Translations under genes and position numbers: made by a program
Notes under the pieces: model-generated
What the model saw: the letters and a program-made list of their open reading frames with translations, nothing else
Told to the model about the DNA's origin: nothing
Databases searched by the model: none
Source of the DNA: Mesorhizobium sp.
GTDB taxonomy: Bacteria; Pseudomonadota; Alphaproteobacteria; Rhizobiales; Rhizobiaceae
Direction: 5' to 3'
Assembly: GCA_004017275.1 (NCBI GenBank)
Contig: SAKE01000016.1
Coordinates: 1-64,000 of the forward strand
Length of the DNA: 64,000 nucleotides
Shown: one piece after another, positions 25,100 through 34,401 of the stretch
How the letters are laid out: each line of letters opens with the position of its first letter
Numbering within the stretch: position 1 is the first letter of the stretch

Positions 25100-27472
25100 A
25101 TGAACATTCTCGACCGCTACCACGCCATGGAGTACGGCCCGGCGCCGGAAGCCCGCAACGAGGCCGATGCGTGGCTGGCCGCGCGCGACTTTTCCAAGGC
25201 GCTGTTCATCGACGGCGCCTGGAAAGCAGCGTCCGGCGGCAAGACGTTCGAGACCAGCGAGCCGTCATCCAGCAAGCTGCTGGCCAAGGTCTCGGATGCC
25301 GGCGCTGCCGATATCGATGCGGCGGTTGCGGCCGCCACCAAGGCGCTGCCGAAATGGAGCGCCAGTTCAGGCTATGTCAGGGCCAAAGTGCTCTATGCCA
25401 TAGGCCGCGCCATGCAGCGGCATCAGCGCCTGTTCGCGGTGCTGGAGTCGATCGACAATGGCAAGCCGATCCGTGAAAGCCGCGACATCGACGTGCCGCT
25501 GGCGATACGCCACTTCATCCACCATGCCGGCTGGGCGCAGGCTCTGGACAGGGATTTCCCCGGCCATCAGGGTGTCGGTGTGGTCGGCCAGATCATCCCG
25601 TGGAATTTTCCGCTGCTGATGCTGGCCTGGAAAATCGCGCCGGCGCTCGCTGCCGGCTGCACCGTCGTGCTGAAGCCGGCCGAGTTCACGCCGCTGACAT
25701 CAATCCTGTTCGCCGAGATTTGCGAGCGCGCCGGCGTGCCGAAAGGCGTCGTCAATATCGTCCAGGGCGGCCCGGAAGCGGGCGCGGCCATCGTCAACCA
25801 TCCCGGCGTCCACAAGATCGCCTTCACCGGTTCTTCCGAGGTCGGCAAGATCATCCGGAAAGCCACGGCCGGCTCGGGCAAGAAATTGTCGCTTGAGCTT
25901 GGCGGCAAGTCGGCCTTCGTCGTCTTCGAGGATGCCGATCTCGACAGCGCCGTCGAAGGCCTGGTCGATGGCATCTGGTTCAACCAGGGTCAAGTCTGCT
26001 GCGCCGGCTCGCGACTGCTGGTGCAGGAAGGCATCGCCGATGCCTTGATCGCCAAGGTCAAGACGCGGATGAGCCGGCTGCGCGTCGGTAGCCCGCTCGA
26101 CAAGAACACCGATATCGGCCCGCTGGTCGATCTGACCCAGCTCGACCGGGTCAAGAGACTGGTTGCCGAAGGCGCCAGACAGGGCGCCGTCTGCTGGCAG
26201 CCGGACGCGGCGCTGCCTTCGTCCGGCTATTATCATCTGCCGACGCTAGCCACCGGTGTTTCGCCGGCTAATATTTTGGCGCAGGAGGAAGTGTTCGGCC
26301 CGGTGCTGGCGACCATGACCTTCCGCAACACCGAGGAAGCGATCGAGCTCGCCAACAACACGCGCTACGGGCTCGCCGCCTCGGTGTGGAGCGAGAACGT
26401 CAATTTGACCCTACACGTCGCGCCGCAATTGAAGGCGGGCGTCGTCTGGGTCAATGGCACCAATATGTTCGACGCCGCCTGCGGTTTCGGCGGCTACCGC
26501 GAGAGCGGTTTCGGCCGTGAGGGCGGCCGCGAGGGCATGTTCGAATATCTCGCGGCGAAGCTGCCGCTCGGCCCGGTCATCAAGCCGGCGACGCTCTCGG
26601 CGCAGCCCGTCGAGCAGGCCGACGGCCCGGCAATCGACCGCACGGCAAAGCTGTTCATCGGCGGCAAGCAGGTTCGCCCGGACGGCAATTATTCGATTGC
26701 CATCGCCACCGCCAAGGGCAAGCTTGCCGGCGAGGTCGGCCTCGGCAGCCGCAAGGATATCCGCGATGCCGTCACTGCCGCCCGCGCTTGCAAGGGTTGG
26801 CCGGAGGCGACCACCTATAACCGGTCCCAGGTGCTCTATTATCTGGCCGAAAATCTCTCCGGCCGCGCCGACGAGTTCTCGGCACGTCTCGTCCAGCTCA
26901 CAGGCGTCACAGCCAAGGCCGCACGGGAAGAAGTAGAACAGTCCATAGAGCGCCTCTTCCTCTATGCCGGCATTGCCGACAAGTTCGAGGGCCGCGTGCA
27001 CCAGCCGCCGGCGCGTGCCGTGACACTGGCACTGCACGAGCCGGTCGGCGTCGTCGGCATCGTAGCACCCGATGCCTCGCCGCTGCTTGGTCTGATCTCG
27101 CTGGTCGCACCGGCGCTGGCCATGGGCAACACGGTGGTTGCGGTGCCTTCAGAGCGCTATCCGCTGCTGGCCACCGATCTCTATCAGGTCATCGAATATT
27201 CCGACATTCCCTCCGGCGCCATCAACATCGTCACCGGTCGCAGCGCCGAACTTGCCGGCGTGCTGGCCAAGCATGACGATGTCGACGGGCTCTGGGTGTT
27301 CGCCGATGCCGAGACCTGCGCCAAGGCGGAAGCCGAGTCCATCGGCAACCTCAAGCGCGTCTGGAGCGGTAATGGCCGCAGCCTCGACTGGGCCTCCGAA
27401 GAGGCTGCGGGCGACGCCTTCCTGCGCCGCGCCGTCGAGGTCAAGAATGTCTGGGTGCCCTACGGCGACTGA
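25100..27472 (+). CDS. Double-length aldehyde dehydrogenase with degenerate second half
   Basis: A 790-residue protein. Residues 1-490 form a complete aldehyde dehydrogenase with Glu266 (SLELGGKSAF) and Cys300 (NQGQVCCAGSR). Residues about 515-790 repeat the N-terminal half of the fold (KLFIGGKQVRPDG, VGVVGIVAPDASPLL, IVTGRSAEL) but end before any catalytic cysteine. The second copy is therefore probably structural. Following deoC, the likely substrate is acetaldehyde from deoxyribose breakdown. Confidence 0.85.
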   Translation: MNILDRYHAMEYGPAPEARNEADAWLAARDFSKALFIDGAWKAASGGKTFETSEPSSSKLLAKVSDAGAADIDAAVAAATKALPKWSASSGYVRAKVLYAIGRAMQRHQRLFAVLESIDNGKPIRESRDIDVPLAIRHFIHHAGWAQALDRDFPGHQGVGVVGQIIPWNFPLLMLAWKIAPALAAGCTVVLKPAEFTPLTSILFAEICERAGVPKGVVNIVQGGPEAGAAIVNHPGVHKIAFTGSSEVGKIIRKATAGSGKKLSLELGGKSAFVVFEDADLDSAVEGLVDGIWFNQGQVCCAGSRLLVQEGIADALIAKVKTRMSRLRVGSPLDKNTDIGPLVDLTQLDRVKRLVAEGARQGAVCWQPDAALPSSGYYHLPTLATGVSPANILAQEEVFGPVLATMTFRNTEEAIELANNTRYGLAASVWSENVNLTLHVAPQLKAGVVWVNGTNMFDAACGFGGYRESGFGREGGREGMFEYLAAKLPLGPVIKPATLSAQPVEQADGPAIDRTAKLFIGGKQVRPDGNYSIAIATAKGKLAGEVGLGSRKDIRDAVTAARACKGWPEATTYNRSQVLYYLAENLSGRADEFSARLVQLTGVTAKAAREEVEQSIERLFLYAGIADKFEGRVHQPPARAVTLALHEPVGVVGIVAPDASPLLGLISLVAPALAMGNTVVAVPSERYPLLATDLYQVIEYSDIPSGAINIVTGRSAELAGVLAKHDDVDGLWVFADAETCAKAEAESIGNLKRVWSGNGRSLDWASEEAAGDAFLRRAVEVKNVWVPYGD

Positions 27473-27652
27473 GACCGTGCTGTAGCGATGGTGCTCGGGC
27501 TTGACGCCCGGACTTATGTTCTTTAACGAGAAAAAACATTTTTATCTGTGAACTGGCAACGGCGCAGGCCGCATGATCGCGCGTGACTGGCACATGACGC
27601 CTTGGCCAGCCGCAGGTAGATGCGGATGACCCAGGCGGAGGAGGAGAACAGC

Positions 27653-28384
27653 ATGGCGGATCTGGCAGGCAAGGTCGTTGTCGTCACGGCGGCGGCGCAA
27701 GGCATCGGCAGAGCGAGCGCGCTGGCCTTCGCCAAGGCAGGCGCTGTCGTCCATGCCACTGACATCAACGAGACGCTGCTGGCGGAACTCGCCAAGACAT
27801 CAGGGATCAAGACCCGCAAGCTGGACGTGCTCAACGACGAGGCGGTCAACGCCGGTTTTGCCGAGATCGGTGTCGTCGACGTACTGTTCAACTGTGCCGG
27901 CTTCGTCCATTCGGGCTCGATCCTCGAGATGGGGGACGCCGATCTCGACTTCGCCTTCAACCTCAATGTCCGCGCCATGATCCGCACGGTGCGGGCTGTG
28001 CTGCCCGGCATGCTGGAACGCGGCGACGGATCGATCATCAACATGTCGTCGGTCGCCGGCGCCGGCAAAGGCGTGCCCAACCGCTTCGCTTATGGCGTCA
28101 CCAAGGCGGCCGTCATCGGCCTGACCAAGGCGATCGCCGCCGACTATGTCGGTAAGGGCATACGCTGCAACGCCATTTGCCCCGGCACGGTCGAGAGCCC
28201 GTCGCTGCAGGACCGCATGCATGCGCAAGGCGACTACGATGCCGCCCGAGCCGCCTTCATCGCGCGCCAGCCGATGGGCCGGCTCGGCACGCCGGAGGAA
28301 ATCGCCGATCTCGCCGTCTACCTGGCCGGCGCCACCTATACGTCCGGGCAGGCCTACAATATCGACGGCGGCTGGTCGATCTGA
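27653..28384 (+). CDS. SDR oxidoreductase, possible 2-keto-3-deoxy-L-fuconate dehydrogenase
   Basis: A 243-residue classical short-chain dehydrogenase. The NAD loop TAAAQGIG is at 12-19, and Tyr147-x3-Lys151 (FAYGVTKAA) with the preceding MSS serines is intact. A strong purine-rich site (GGAGGAGGAG) precedes the ATG at 27653. The sequence resembles the DHRS6-like group that includes 2-keto-3-deoxy-L-fuconate dehydrogenases. The next gene is the FAH-fold hydrolase expected for that route. Family firm, substrate inferred. Confidence 0.78.
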   Translation: MADLAGKVVVVTAAAQGIGRASALAFAKAGAVVHATDINETLLAELAKTSGIKTRKLDVLNDEAVNAGFAEIGVVDVLFNCAGFVHSGSILEMGDADLDFAFNLNVRAMIRTVRAVLPGMLERGDGSIINMSSVAGAGKGVPNRFAYGVTKAAVIGLTKAIAADYVGKGIRCNAICPGTVESPSLQDRMHAQGDYDAARAAFIARQPMGRLGTPEEIADLAVYLAGATYTSGQAYNIDGGWSI

Positions 28385-28611
28385 TCGCGGGCCGGAAAAG
28401 AATCTTGAGTATTCAGGACAATCAGGTCCCTTGCCGGCGTCTGCCAGGGGATCGAAGAGTCTGAAAATCCCGCGCGCCGGCTGTCTCGTATGGCGATCAC
28501 GCTTGTCGAGGATCAGGTCGATGGGTACGGTCCGCCGGTTGTCGAAGGAGCCATCGCCTCGGCGGAAAGTTTGCAAAAGGCCGTGAGGCCTCAACCAGGA
28601 GAAGGGTCTAA

Positions 28612-29457
28612 ATGAAACTGCTGCGCTATGGCGAGGTGGGGAGCGAACGTCCCGGCCTGCTCGATGCGGATGGAACTATCCGTGATCTGTCCGCTCACGT
28701 CACCGACATCGGCGGCAAGGCACTCGATCCGGCATCGCTGGCAGCACTGGCCAAGCTCGACCCGAAGTCGCTGCCGGCGGTTTCCGGCAAACCGCGCCTC
28801 GGCGCCTGCGTTACCGGCACCGGCAAGTTCATCTGCATCGGCCTCAACTATTCAGACCACGCCGCCGAAACCGGCGCCACCGTGCCGCCGGAGCCGATCA
28901 TCTTCATGAAGGCAAGCTCGGCCATTGTCGGGCCGGATGACGACGTGCTGATCCCGCGCGGCTCGGAGAAGACCGACTGGGAAGTCGAGCTTGCGGTGAT
29001 CATCGGCAAGACGGCGAAATATGTCAGCGAGGCCGATGCGCTCGACTATGTCGCCGGCTATAGCGTTGCCCACGACGTCTCCGAACGCGCCTTCCAGGCC
29101 GAGCGGCAGGGCCAGTGGACCAAGGGCAAGTCCTGCGACACGTTCGGTCCGACCGGCCCATGGCTGGTGACCAAGGACGAAGTCGCCGACCCGCAGAACC
29201 TCAAAATGTGGCTGACCGTCAACGGCAAGACGATGCAAAACGGCTCGACCAAGACCATGGTCTATGGCGTCGCCTATCTCGTTGCCTACCTCAGCCAGTT
29301 CATGTCGCTGCATCCCGGCGACATCATCTCGACCGGCACGCCACCCGGCGTCGGCCTCGGCATGAAGCCGCCGGTGTTCTTGAAGGCCGGCGATGTGGTG
29401 GAGCTCGGCATCGAGGGCCTGGGGCAGCAAAAGCAGGCGTTCAAGGCTGACGTTTAA
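28612..29457 (+). CDS. FAH-family hydrolase, possible 2,4-diketo-3-deoxy-L-fuconate hydrolase
   Basis: A 281-residue FAH-fold enzyme. The metal ligands Glu124 and Glu126 are in DWEVELAVIIGK, Asp155 is in VAHDVSERA, and STGTPPGVG lies near 242. Proteins of this length next to a DHRS6-like SDR cleave 2,4-diketo-3-deoxy-L-fuconate or the rhamnonate analogue to pyruvate plus lactate. Ureidoglycolate lyase and acylpyruvase annotations are common for the same family. The 227-base gap to the SDR gene shows no other gene. Confidence 0.75.
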   Translation: MKLLRYGEVGSERPGLLDADGTIRDLSAHVTDIGGKALDPASLAALAKLDPKSLPAVSGKPRLGACVTGTGKFICIGLNYSDHAAETGATVPPEPIIFMKASSAIVGPDDDVLIPRGSEKTDWEVELAVIIGKTAKYVSEADALDYVAGYSVAHDVSERAFQAERQGQWTKGKSCDTFGPTGPWLVTKDEVADPQNLKMWLTVNGKTMQNGSTKTMVYGVAYLVAYLSQFMSLHPGDIISTGTPPGVGLGMKPPVFLKAGDVVELGIEGLGQQKQAFKADV

Positions 29458-29470
29458 ATCTGCAAGGTTG

Positions 29471-29607
29471 CGCTGCCCCCTCATCCGGCCGCTTCGCGGC
29501 CACCTTCTCCCCGCTGGGGAGAAGAGGTGAGCGGAGGCGCTGACAATCTCCTCTCCCCTCGGGGAGAGGTCAGCCGAGCGAAGCGGAGGCTGGGTGAGGG
29601 GGCTGCG
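29471..29607. repeat. Inverted pair of palindromic intergenic repeats
   Basis: The arm starting CGCTGCCCCCTCATCCGG is mirrored by a right arm ending GGGTGAGGGGGCTGCG. Each carries a CTCCCC/GGGGAG hairpin. It lies between two convergent genes, where it may also stop transcription. Confidence 0.75.
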
Positions 29608-29617
29608 CCGCCAGCCC

Positions 29618-30616
29618 CTACTTCAACACCTTCCCATCCGCTCCAAACCGGTACGTCTTGGCCGGATCCGGCGTCGCATAGAGCGTGGCGCCTGGCTCGG
29701 CGTCATAAACCCCAAAAATCCGCACCGTGATAAGCCCGGCCTTTTCGCAATCGAGATAGAGATTGGTGTCGGCGCCGAGATGCTCGGCGTGCACCACCGT
29801 GCCTTTCCAGGCGCCGGATTTCGGATCGACCGTCAAATGTTCCGGCCGCACGCCGATGGTCTTGGCGGTCTCGCCGAGCCTGGCGCCGTCGACGAAATTC
29901 ATCTTCGGCGAGCCGATGAAGCCGGCGACGAACTCATTGGCCGGCGAATTGTAGAGCTCCATCGGGCCACCGATCTGCTCGATTTTCCCTGCGTTCAGCA
30001 CGACGATCTTGTCGGCCAGCGTCATCGCCTCGACCTGATCGTGGGTGACGTAGATCATCGTTGCCTTCAGCCGGCGGTGCAGCTGCGCGATCTCCAGCCT
30101 TGTGTTGACACGCAATGCGGCATCGAGGTTCGACAAAGGCTCGTCGAAGAGAAACAGCTTGGGTTCGCGCACCACGGCGCGGCCGATGGCGACGCGCTGG
30201 CGCTGGCCGCCGGAAAGTTCGGCCGGGCGCCTTTCGAGATAAGGCTCCAGCGACAGCATCGAAGAGGCGATGCCGATGCGGCGCTCGATCTCGGCCGCCG
30301 GCGTGCCGGCCTGCTTGAGGCCGAGGCCCATATTGTTCTTCACCGTCAGATGCGGGTAGAGCGCATAGGTCTGGAACACCATGGCAATGCCGCGCTTGGC
30401 CGGCGGCGTCGTCGAGACGTCCGCGCCGTCGATGACGACGCGGCCCGAGGTCGAATCCTCCAGCCCGGCAATGACCCGGAGCAAGGTCGACTTGCCGCAG
30501 CCGGACGGGCCGACGAAGACGACGAATTCACCATCGTTCACTTCGAGGTTGATGCCTTTCAGCACCTCGACCGGCCCGAAGGCCTTCTTCACGTTCTCGA
30601 TGTTCAGCGAGCCCAC
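29618..30616 (-). CDS. Sugar ABC transporter ATP-binding protein (UgpC/MsmK/MalK type)
   Basis: A 332-residue CUT1-family ATPase. Walker A GPSGCGKST (36-44), signature LSGGQRQR near 134 and Walker B FLFDEP near 155 are intact, followed by the C-terminal TOBE/OB regulatory domain. The start is GTG at 30616 with GGAGG seven bases upstream. It is the last gene of the murQ/ABC operon and should energise the two permeases encoded upstream. Confidence 0.87.
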   Translation of the reverse strand: MGSLNIENVKKAFGPVEVLKGINLEVNDGEFVVFVGPSGCGKSTLLRVIAGLEDSTSGRVVIDGADVSTTPPAKRGIAMVFQTYALYPHLTVKNNMGLGLKQAGTPAAEIERRIGIASSMLSLEPYLERRPAELSGGQRQRVAIGRAVVREPKLFLFDEPLSNLDAALRVNTRLEIAQLHRRLKATMIYVTHDQVEAMTLADKIVVLNAGKIEQIGGPMELYNSPANEFVAGFIGSPKMNFVDGARLGETAKTIGVRPEHLTVDPKSGAWKGTVVHAEHLGADTNLYLDCEKAGLITVRIFGVYDAEPGATLYATPDPAKTYRFGADGKVLK

Positions 30617-30640
30617 TTCGTTCCTCCGGATTGGAATGTG

Positions 30641-30810
30641 GGCGCCAAGACACCCCCCTCTGGCCTGCCGGCCATCTCCCCCTCAAGGGGGGAGATTGGC
30701 AGCTTTAACGCCGCCGCACTCTTTTCAACGTTGGTGATTGGTGAAGGCTGTGCCGAAAGCTGATCTCCCCCCTTGAGGGGGAGATGGACGGCAGGCCAGA
30801 GGGGGGCGCC
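30641..30810. repeat. Inverted pair of palindromic intergenic repeats
   Basis: The arm at 30641-30695 (GGCGCC...CACCCCCCTCTGGCCTGCC) is mirrored at about 30758-30810 (GGCAGGCCAGAGGGGGGCGCC). It fills the gap between the Gfo/Idh gene and the ATPase gene of one operon. Confidence 0.8.
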
Positions 30811-30842
30811 GTAGAGCGCAGCCCCTGACGACAATTCCTTGG

Positions 30843-31904
30843 TCACAACCGCACTGCCTTTCCACTGCGCACGCTCTCGTCGGCGGCGAGGCAGACGGCG
30901 AGCGATCTGACCGCGTCGTCCATGTGTCTGGTGAGATCGAGATCCTCGCGGATCGCCTTCAGCACGAAAGCCTGTTCGAGATCGCAGAGGTCCTGATGGC
31001 CGGGCTCGCCTGCCATCGACAGCATTTCGTCGGCCTTGACGAATTTACCATCCGCGCCGGTCGCGGCACTGTGCAGGCGAATGGTCGAGGTCTTGGTGTG
31101 GGTGTCAATGTCGTCGGACTTGACGCCTTCCTTCATGACGATCGACACGCAGCCATTGGGCGAGATCACATCTTTCACGAAGAAGGCGGTTTCCGAAATC
31201 ATCGGCCCCCAGCCGGCCTCGTACCAGCCGACCGACCCGTCGTCGAACAGCACCTGCAAATGGCCGTAATTGTACATCGACGGTGCGACCTCCTCGGTCA
31301 GCCGCACGCCCATGCCGCGCACCTCGACCGGCTTCGCGTCGGTGATCTGCAGCATGACGTCGAGATAGTGCACGCCGCAGTCGACGATCGGCGACGTCGT
31401 CTGCATCAATTGCTTGTGCGTCTCCCAGGTATGGCCTGAGGATTGCTGGTTGAGATTCATGCGGAAGACATAGGGGCCGCCGAGCTTGCGCGCCTCGGCG
31501 ATCAGCCTGATCCAGGATGGGTGATGGCGCAGGATGTAGCCGATCACCAGTTTCTTGCCATTGGCCTTGGCGGCGGCGACGACGCGCTTGGCGTCGGCCA
31601 CCGTCGTTGCCAGCGGCTTTTCGACGAAGACATGGCAGCCGGCCTCGAACGCTTTGACGGCATAGTCGGCATGGCTGTCGGAATAGGTGGCGATGCAGGC
31701 GACGTCAGGCTTTTCGCCGCGCAACGCCTCGTCGAAGGAACGTCTGATGCCGTAGCCCGACAGCCCTTCCGGCAGCGGCACATCGGAGCGGTTGATGAGT
31801 GCCGCGATCTCGAAGCCCGGATTGGTGTGATAGGCCAGCGCATGGCTGCGGCCCATATTGCCGAGACCGGCGACGACAACGCGAAGAGGTGTTTCAGAGT
31901 TCAC
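30843..31904 (-). CDS. Gfo/Idh/MocA-family oxidoreductase
   Basis: A 353-residue NAD(P)-dependent sugar oxidoreductase. The Rossmann motif VVAGLGNMGRSHA is at 9-21 and the conserved EKPLAT at 95-100, followed by the C-terminal alpha/beta substrate domain. The start is GTG, with GGAG seven bases upstream. It lies inside the sugar ABC operon, so it may act on an imported amino-sugar derivative. The exact substrate is unknown. Confidence 0.82.
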   Translation of the reverse strand: MNSETPLRVVVAGLGNMGRSHALAYHTNPGFEIAALINRSDVPLPEGLSGYGIRRSFDEALRGEKPDVACIATYSDSHADYAVKAFEAGCHVFVEKPLATTVADAKRVVAAAKANGKKLVIGYILRHHPSWIRLIAEARKLGGPYVFRMNLNQQSSGHTWETHKQLMQTTSPIVDCGVHYLDVMLQITDAKPVEVRGMGVRLTEEVAPSMYNYGHLQVLFDDGSVGWYEAGWGPMISETAFFVKDVISPNGCVSIVMKEGVKSDDIDTHTKTSTIRLHSAATGADGKFVKADEMLSMAGEPGHQDLCDLEQAFVLKAIREDLDLTRHMDDAVRSLAVCLAADESVRSGKAVRL

Positions 31905-31946
31905 CTAGCTACTCCAGATATCCGATTACTTTCGTCGAGGTCGCAT

Positions 31947-32122
31947 CACCCCACCCGGCGCTTCGCGCCGACCTCCCCATCGAGGGGAGGTAGGACGTTG
32001 GCGCGAACAACCTCACTGTCAAAGAAGCTTCTCCGAAAGGTGTCCCTTGGTGATCGTGAATGAAGCGGCGCCCTTCTACCTCCCCTCGATGGGGAGGTCG
32101 GCGCGAAGCGCCGGGTGGGGTG
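31947..32122. repeat. Inverted pair of palindromic intergenic repeats
   Basis: The left arm CACCCCACCCGGCGCTTCGC with a CCTCCCCATCGAGGGGAGG hairpin is mirrored by the right arm ending CGAAGCGCCGGGTGGGGTG. It lies between the permease and Gfo/Idh genes of one operon. Confidence 0.8.
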
Positions 32123-32153
32123 AGGGCTCCAGCAGAGAATTGTAGGTCTCCGC

Positions 32154-32993
32154 TCACTTGACGGCTCCGGAGGTAATGCCGCGGATCAGCTGCCGCGAGA
32201 AGATGACGTAGAGGATCAGCACCGGCATGATCGCCAGCGACAGTGCGGCGAGGATGGCGTTCCAGTTGGTGACGAACTGGCCGAGGAACAATTGCGCGCC
32301 GAGCGTCACCGTCTTGGTTTCTTCCGACGGCGCCAGGATCAGCGGGAACCAGAGATCGTTCCAGATCGGGATCATGGTGAAGACGGCGACCGTCGCCATC
32401 GATGGCCGCACCAGCGGCAGAACCAGCCGGAAGAAGATGGTGTATTCCGACAGGCCGTCGATGCGGCCGGCATTCTTCAGATCGTCGGACACCTGCTTCA
32501 TGAATTCCGACAGGATGAAGACGGCGAGCGGCAGGCCTTGCGCGGTGTAGACCAGGATCAGCGCCGTCAGCGTGTTGACCAGCCCGCTCGCCACCATCAA
32601 TTGCAGGATGGCAACGGTGCCCAGCCGGATCGGGATCATGATGCCGAGTGCCAGATAGAGCCCCATCAGCGAATTGCCGCGGAAGCGGTATTCCGACAGC
32701 GCGAACGCCGCCATGGCGCCGAACAAGAGCACGAAGAACAGCGAGGCGACGGTGACGATGAGGCTGTTCTGGAAATAATGGATGAAATCGCCTTGGCCAA
32801 TCACCGTTGTGTAGCCGATCAGATCGAAGGTCTTTGGCGTCGGCGGCGTCAGCGGCGCACCGAAGATGCCCGCGCGGGACTTGAACGAGTTCATGATGAC
32901 CAGGATCACCGGAAACAGCGCGATCGCCGTGTAGGTCAGCAGGATCGCGTGGGCGCCGATGGTGCGGGGCACGGAGCGAGTGGCGGTGCTCAT
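32154..32993 (-). CDS. Sugar ABC transporter permease, MalG-like
   Basis: A 279-residue CUT1 permease with about six hydrophobic segments. The EAA-type loop NAGRIDGLSEYTIFFRLVLP lies near residue 180, and the protein ends with SRQLIRGITSGAVK, typical of MalG proteins. The ATG at 32993 follows AGGAGA. It pairs with the MalF-like permease encoded upstream on the same strand. Confidence 0.87.
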   Translation of the reverse strand: MSTATRSVPRTIGAHAILLTYTAIALFPVILVIMNSFKSRAGIFGAPLTPPTPKTFDLIGYTTVIGQGDFIHYFQNSLIVTVASLFFVLLFGAMAAFALSEYRFRGNSLMGLYLALGIMIPIRLGTVAILQLMVASGLVNTLTALILVYTAQGLPLAVFILSEFMKQVSDDLKNAGRIDGLSEYTIFFRLVLPLVRPSMATVAVFTMIPIWNDLWFPLILAPSEETKTVTLGAQLFLGQFVTNWNAILAALSLAIMPVLILYVIFSRQLIRGITSGAVK

Positions 32994-33039
32994 TGGGAGG
33001 TCTCCTGAACAATCGCGATCCGTGAGGTTGGCGCCCAGG

Positions 33040-33197
33040 CACCCCCCTCTGTCCTGCCGGACATCTCCCCCGCAAGGGGGGAGATCGGAAGGCGCGACTG
33101 CTTTCGCCAATCACCAACGCTGCAAGATGGGCGGTAAGGCCAACGCTGCCAATCTCCCCCCTTGCGGGGGAGATGGCCGGCAGGCCAGAGGGGGGTG
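33040..33197. repeat. Inverted pair of palindromic intergenic repeats
   Basis: The left arm CACCCCCCTCTGTCCTGCCG is mirrored by the right arm ending GGCCAGAGGGGGGTG. Each has a CCCCC/GGGGG hairpin. It lies between the two permease genes of one operon. Confidence 0.8.
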
Positions 33198-33219
33198 TTT
33201 AGCCGTGACATGTCCACCC

Positions 33220-34149
33220 TCAGAACTGGTAGCGACGCAGGCGCGTCTGCACGAGGAAGAGATAGACGCAGACGCCGCCGAGGATGATCAGGAACATCAT
33301 CGTGGCGATCGCCGCGCCCATGTTGGGATCGCCGACCTGCAGCTGGAAGCCGAAGAAGGCGCGGTAGAGGAAGGTGCCGAGAATATCGGTCGAATAGTTC
33401 GGCCCGGCGAGCGCGCCTTGCGCGGTGTAGATCAGGTCGAAGGCGTTGAAATTGCCGACGAAGGTGAGGATCGAGATGATGCCTATCGACGGCAGGATCA
33501 GCGGCAGCTTGATCTTCCAGAACTGCGACATGCCGGTGATGCCGTCGCATTCGGCCGCCTCGATCACCTCTTCGGGGATCGACAGCAGCGCGGCATAGAT
33601 CAGCATCATCGGGATGCCGACGAACTGCCACACCGAGATCAGGCTGAGCGCCGTCAGCGCGTACTCTTCCTTGCCCAGCCAGGGCGTGAACAGGCTTTTC
33701 AGGCCGACGAGGTCGAGCAGGTGCGGCGCCACGCCCCACAGCGGCGACAGGATCAATTTCCAGGCGAAGCCGACGATGACGAAGGACAGGATGGTCGGCA
33801 CGAAGATCGCCGTGCGGTAGAAGGCCGAGAATCTCAGTCTTGGGCTGGACAGAAGTGCGGCCAGCATGACGCCGATTGGGTTCTGCACCAGCATGTGGAT
33901 GATGAAGAACCAGGTGTTGTTCGTCAGCGCATTCCAGAAATTGACCGACCAGTTGGGGTCGCCGAACAGCGTGCGGAAGTTTGCCAGCCCGACGAAGACC
34001 TGATGCTGCTCGATGTTGCGGAACAGCGAGAGCTGCAGCGTGCCGGCCAGCGGCAGGATCATGATCGCCGTGTAGACAAGCACCGCCGGCGCCAGGAAGA
34101 CGCCAATGTGCCAACGGAACGGTCTTTTCGGTCTGATATCTGCGGCCAT
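33220..34149 (-). CDS. Sugar ABC transporter permease, MalF-like
   Basis: A 309-residue CUT1 permease with about six hydrophobic segments. The EAA loop EAAECDGITGMSQFWKIKLPLILP lies near residue 199. It starts at the ATG at 34149. It follows the binding-protein gene after a 252-base gap in which I see no gene, only a G/C-rich stretch. It forms the channel with the MalG-like subunit. Confidence 0.87.
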   Translation of the reverse strand: MAADIRPKRPFRWHIGVFLAPAVLVYTAIMILPLAGTLQLSLFRNIEQHQVFVGLANFRTLFGDPNWSVNFWNALTNNTWFFIIHMLVQNPIGVMLAALLSSPRLRFSAFYRTAIFVPTILSFVIVGFAWKLILSPLWGVAPHLLDLVGLKSLFTPWLGKEEYALTALSLISVWQFVGIPMMLIYAALLSIPEEVIEAAECDGITGMSQFWKIKLPLILPSIGIISILTFVGNFNAFDLIYTAQGALAGPNYSTDILGTFLYRAFFGFQLQVGDPNMGAAIATMMFLIILGGVCVYLFLVQTRLRRYQF

Positions 34150-34401
34150 GAGTTCGGTCCCCGCCGTCTCTCGGTTCCAAATGGGTTTGATCTAGATGAT
34201 GCCTCGATGCACGGCCCGAACATTCTTGCCCCATGCGGCAAGAACAAAGGCCTGCGACTGATCAGCTAGCCTTCCCCACAACAGCAAGGGTAAGGCCGAG
34301 AGGCAGTGCCGACAATCGCTATCTGAACGGGCGCAATCTGAAAAACCAGGCCAGTCCGAGACCGGCCAGGCATACGCCGGCCGATCTCGTTGCCTGAGCT
34401 C

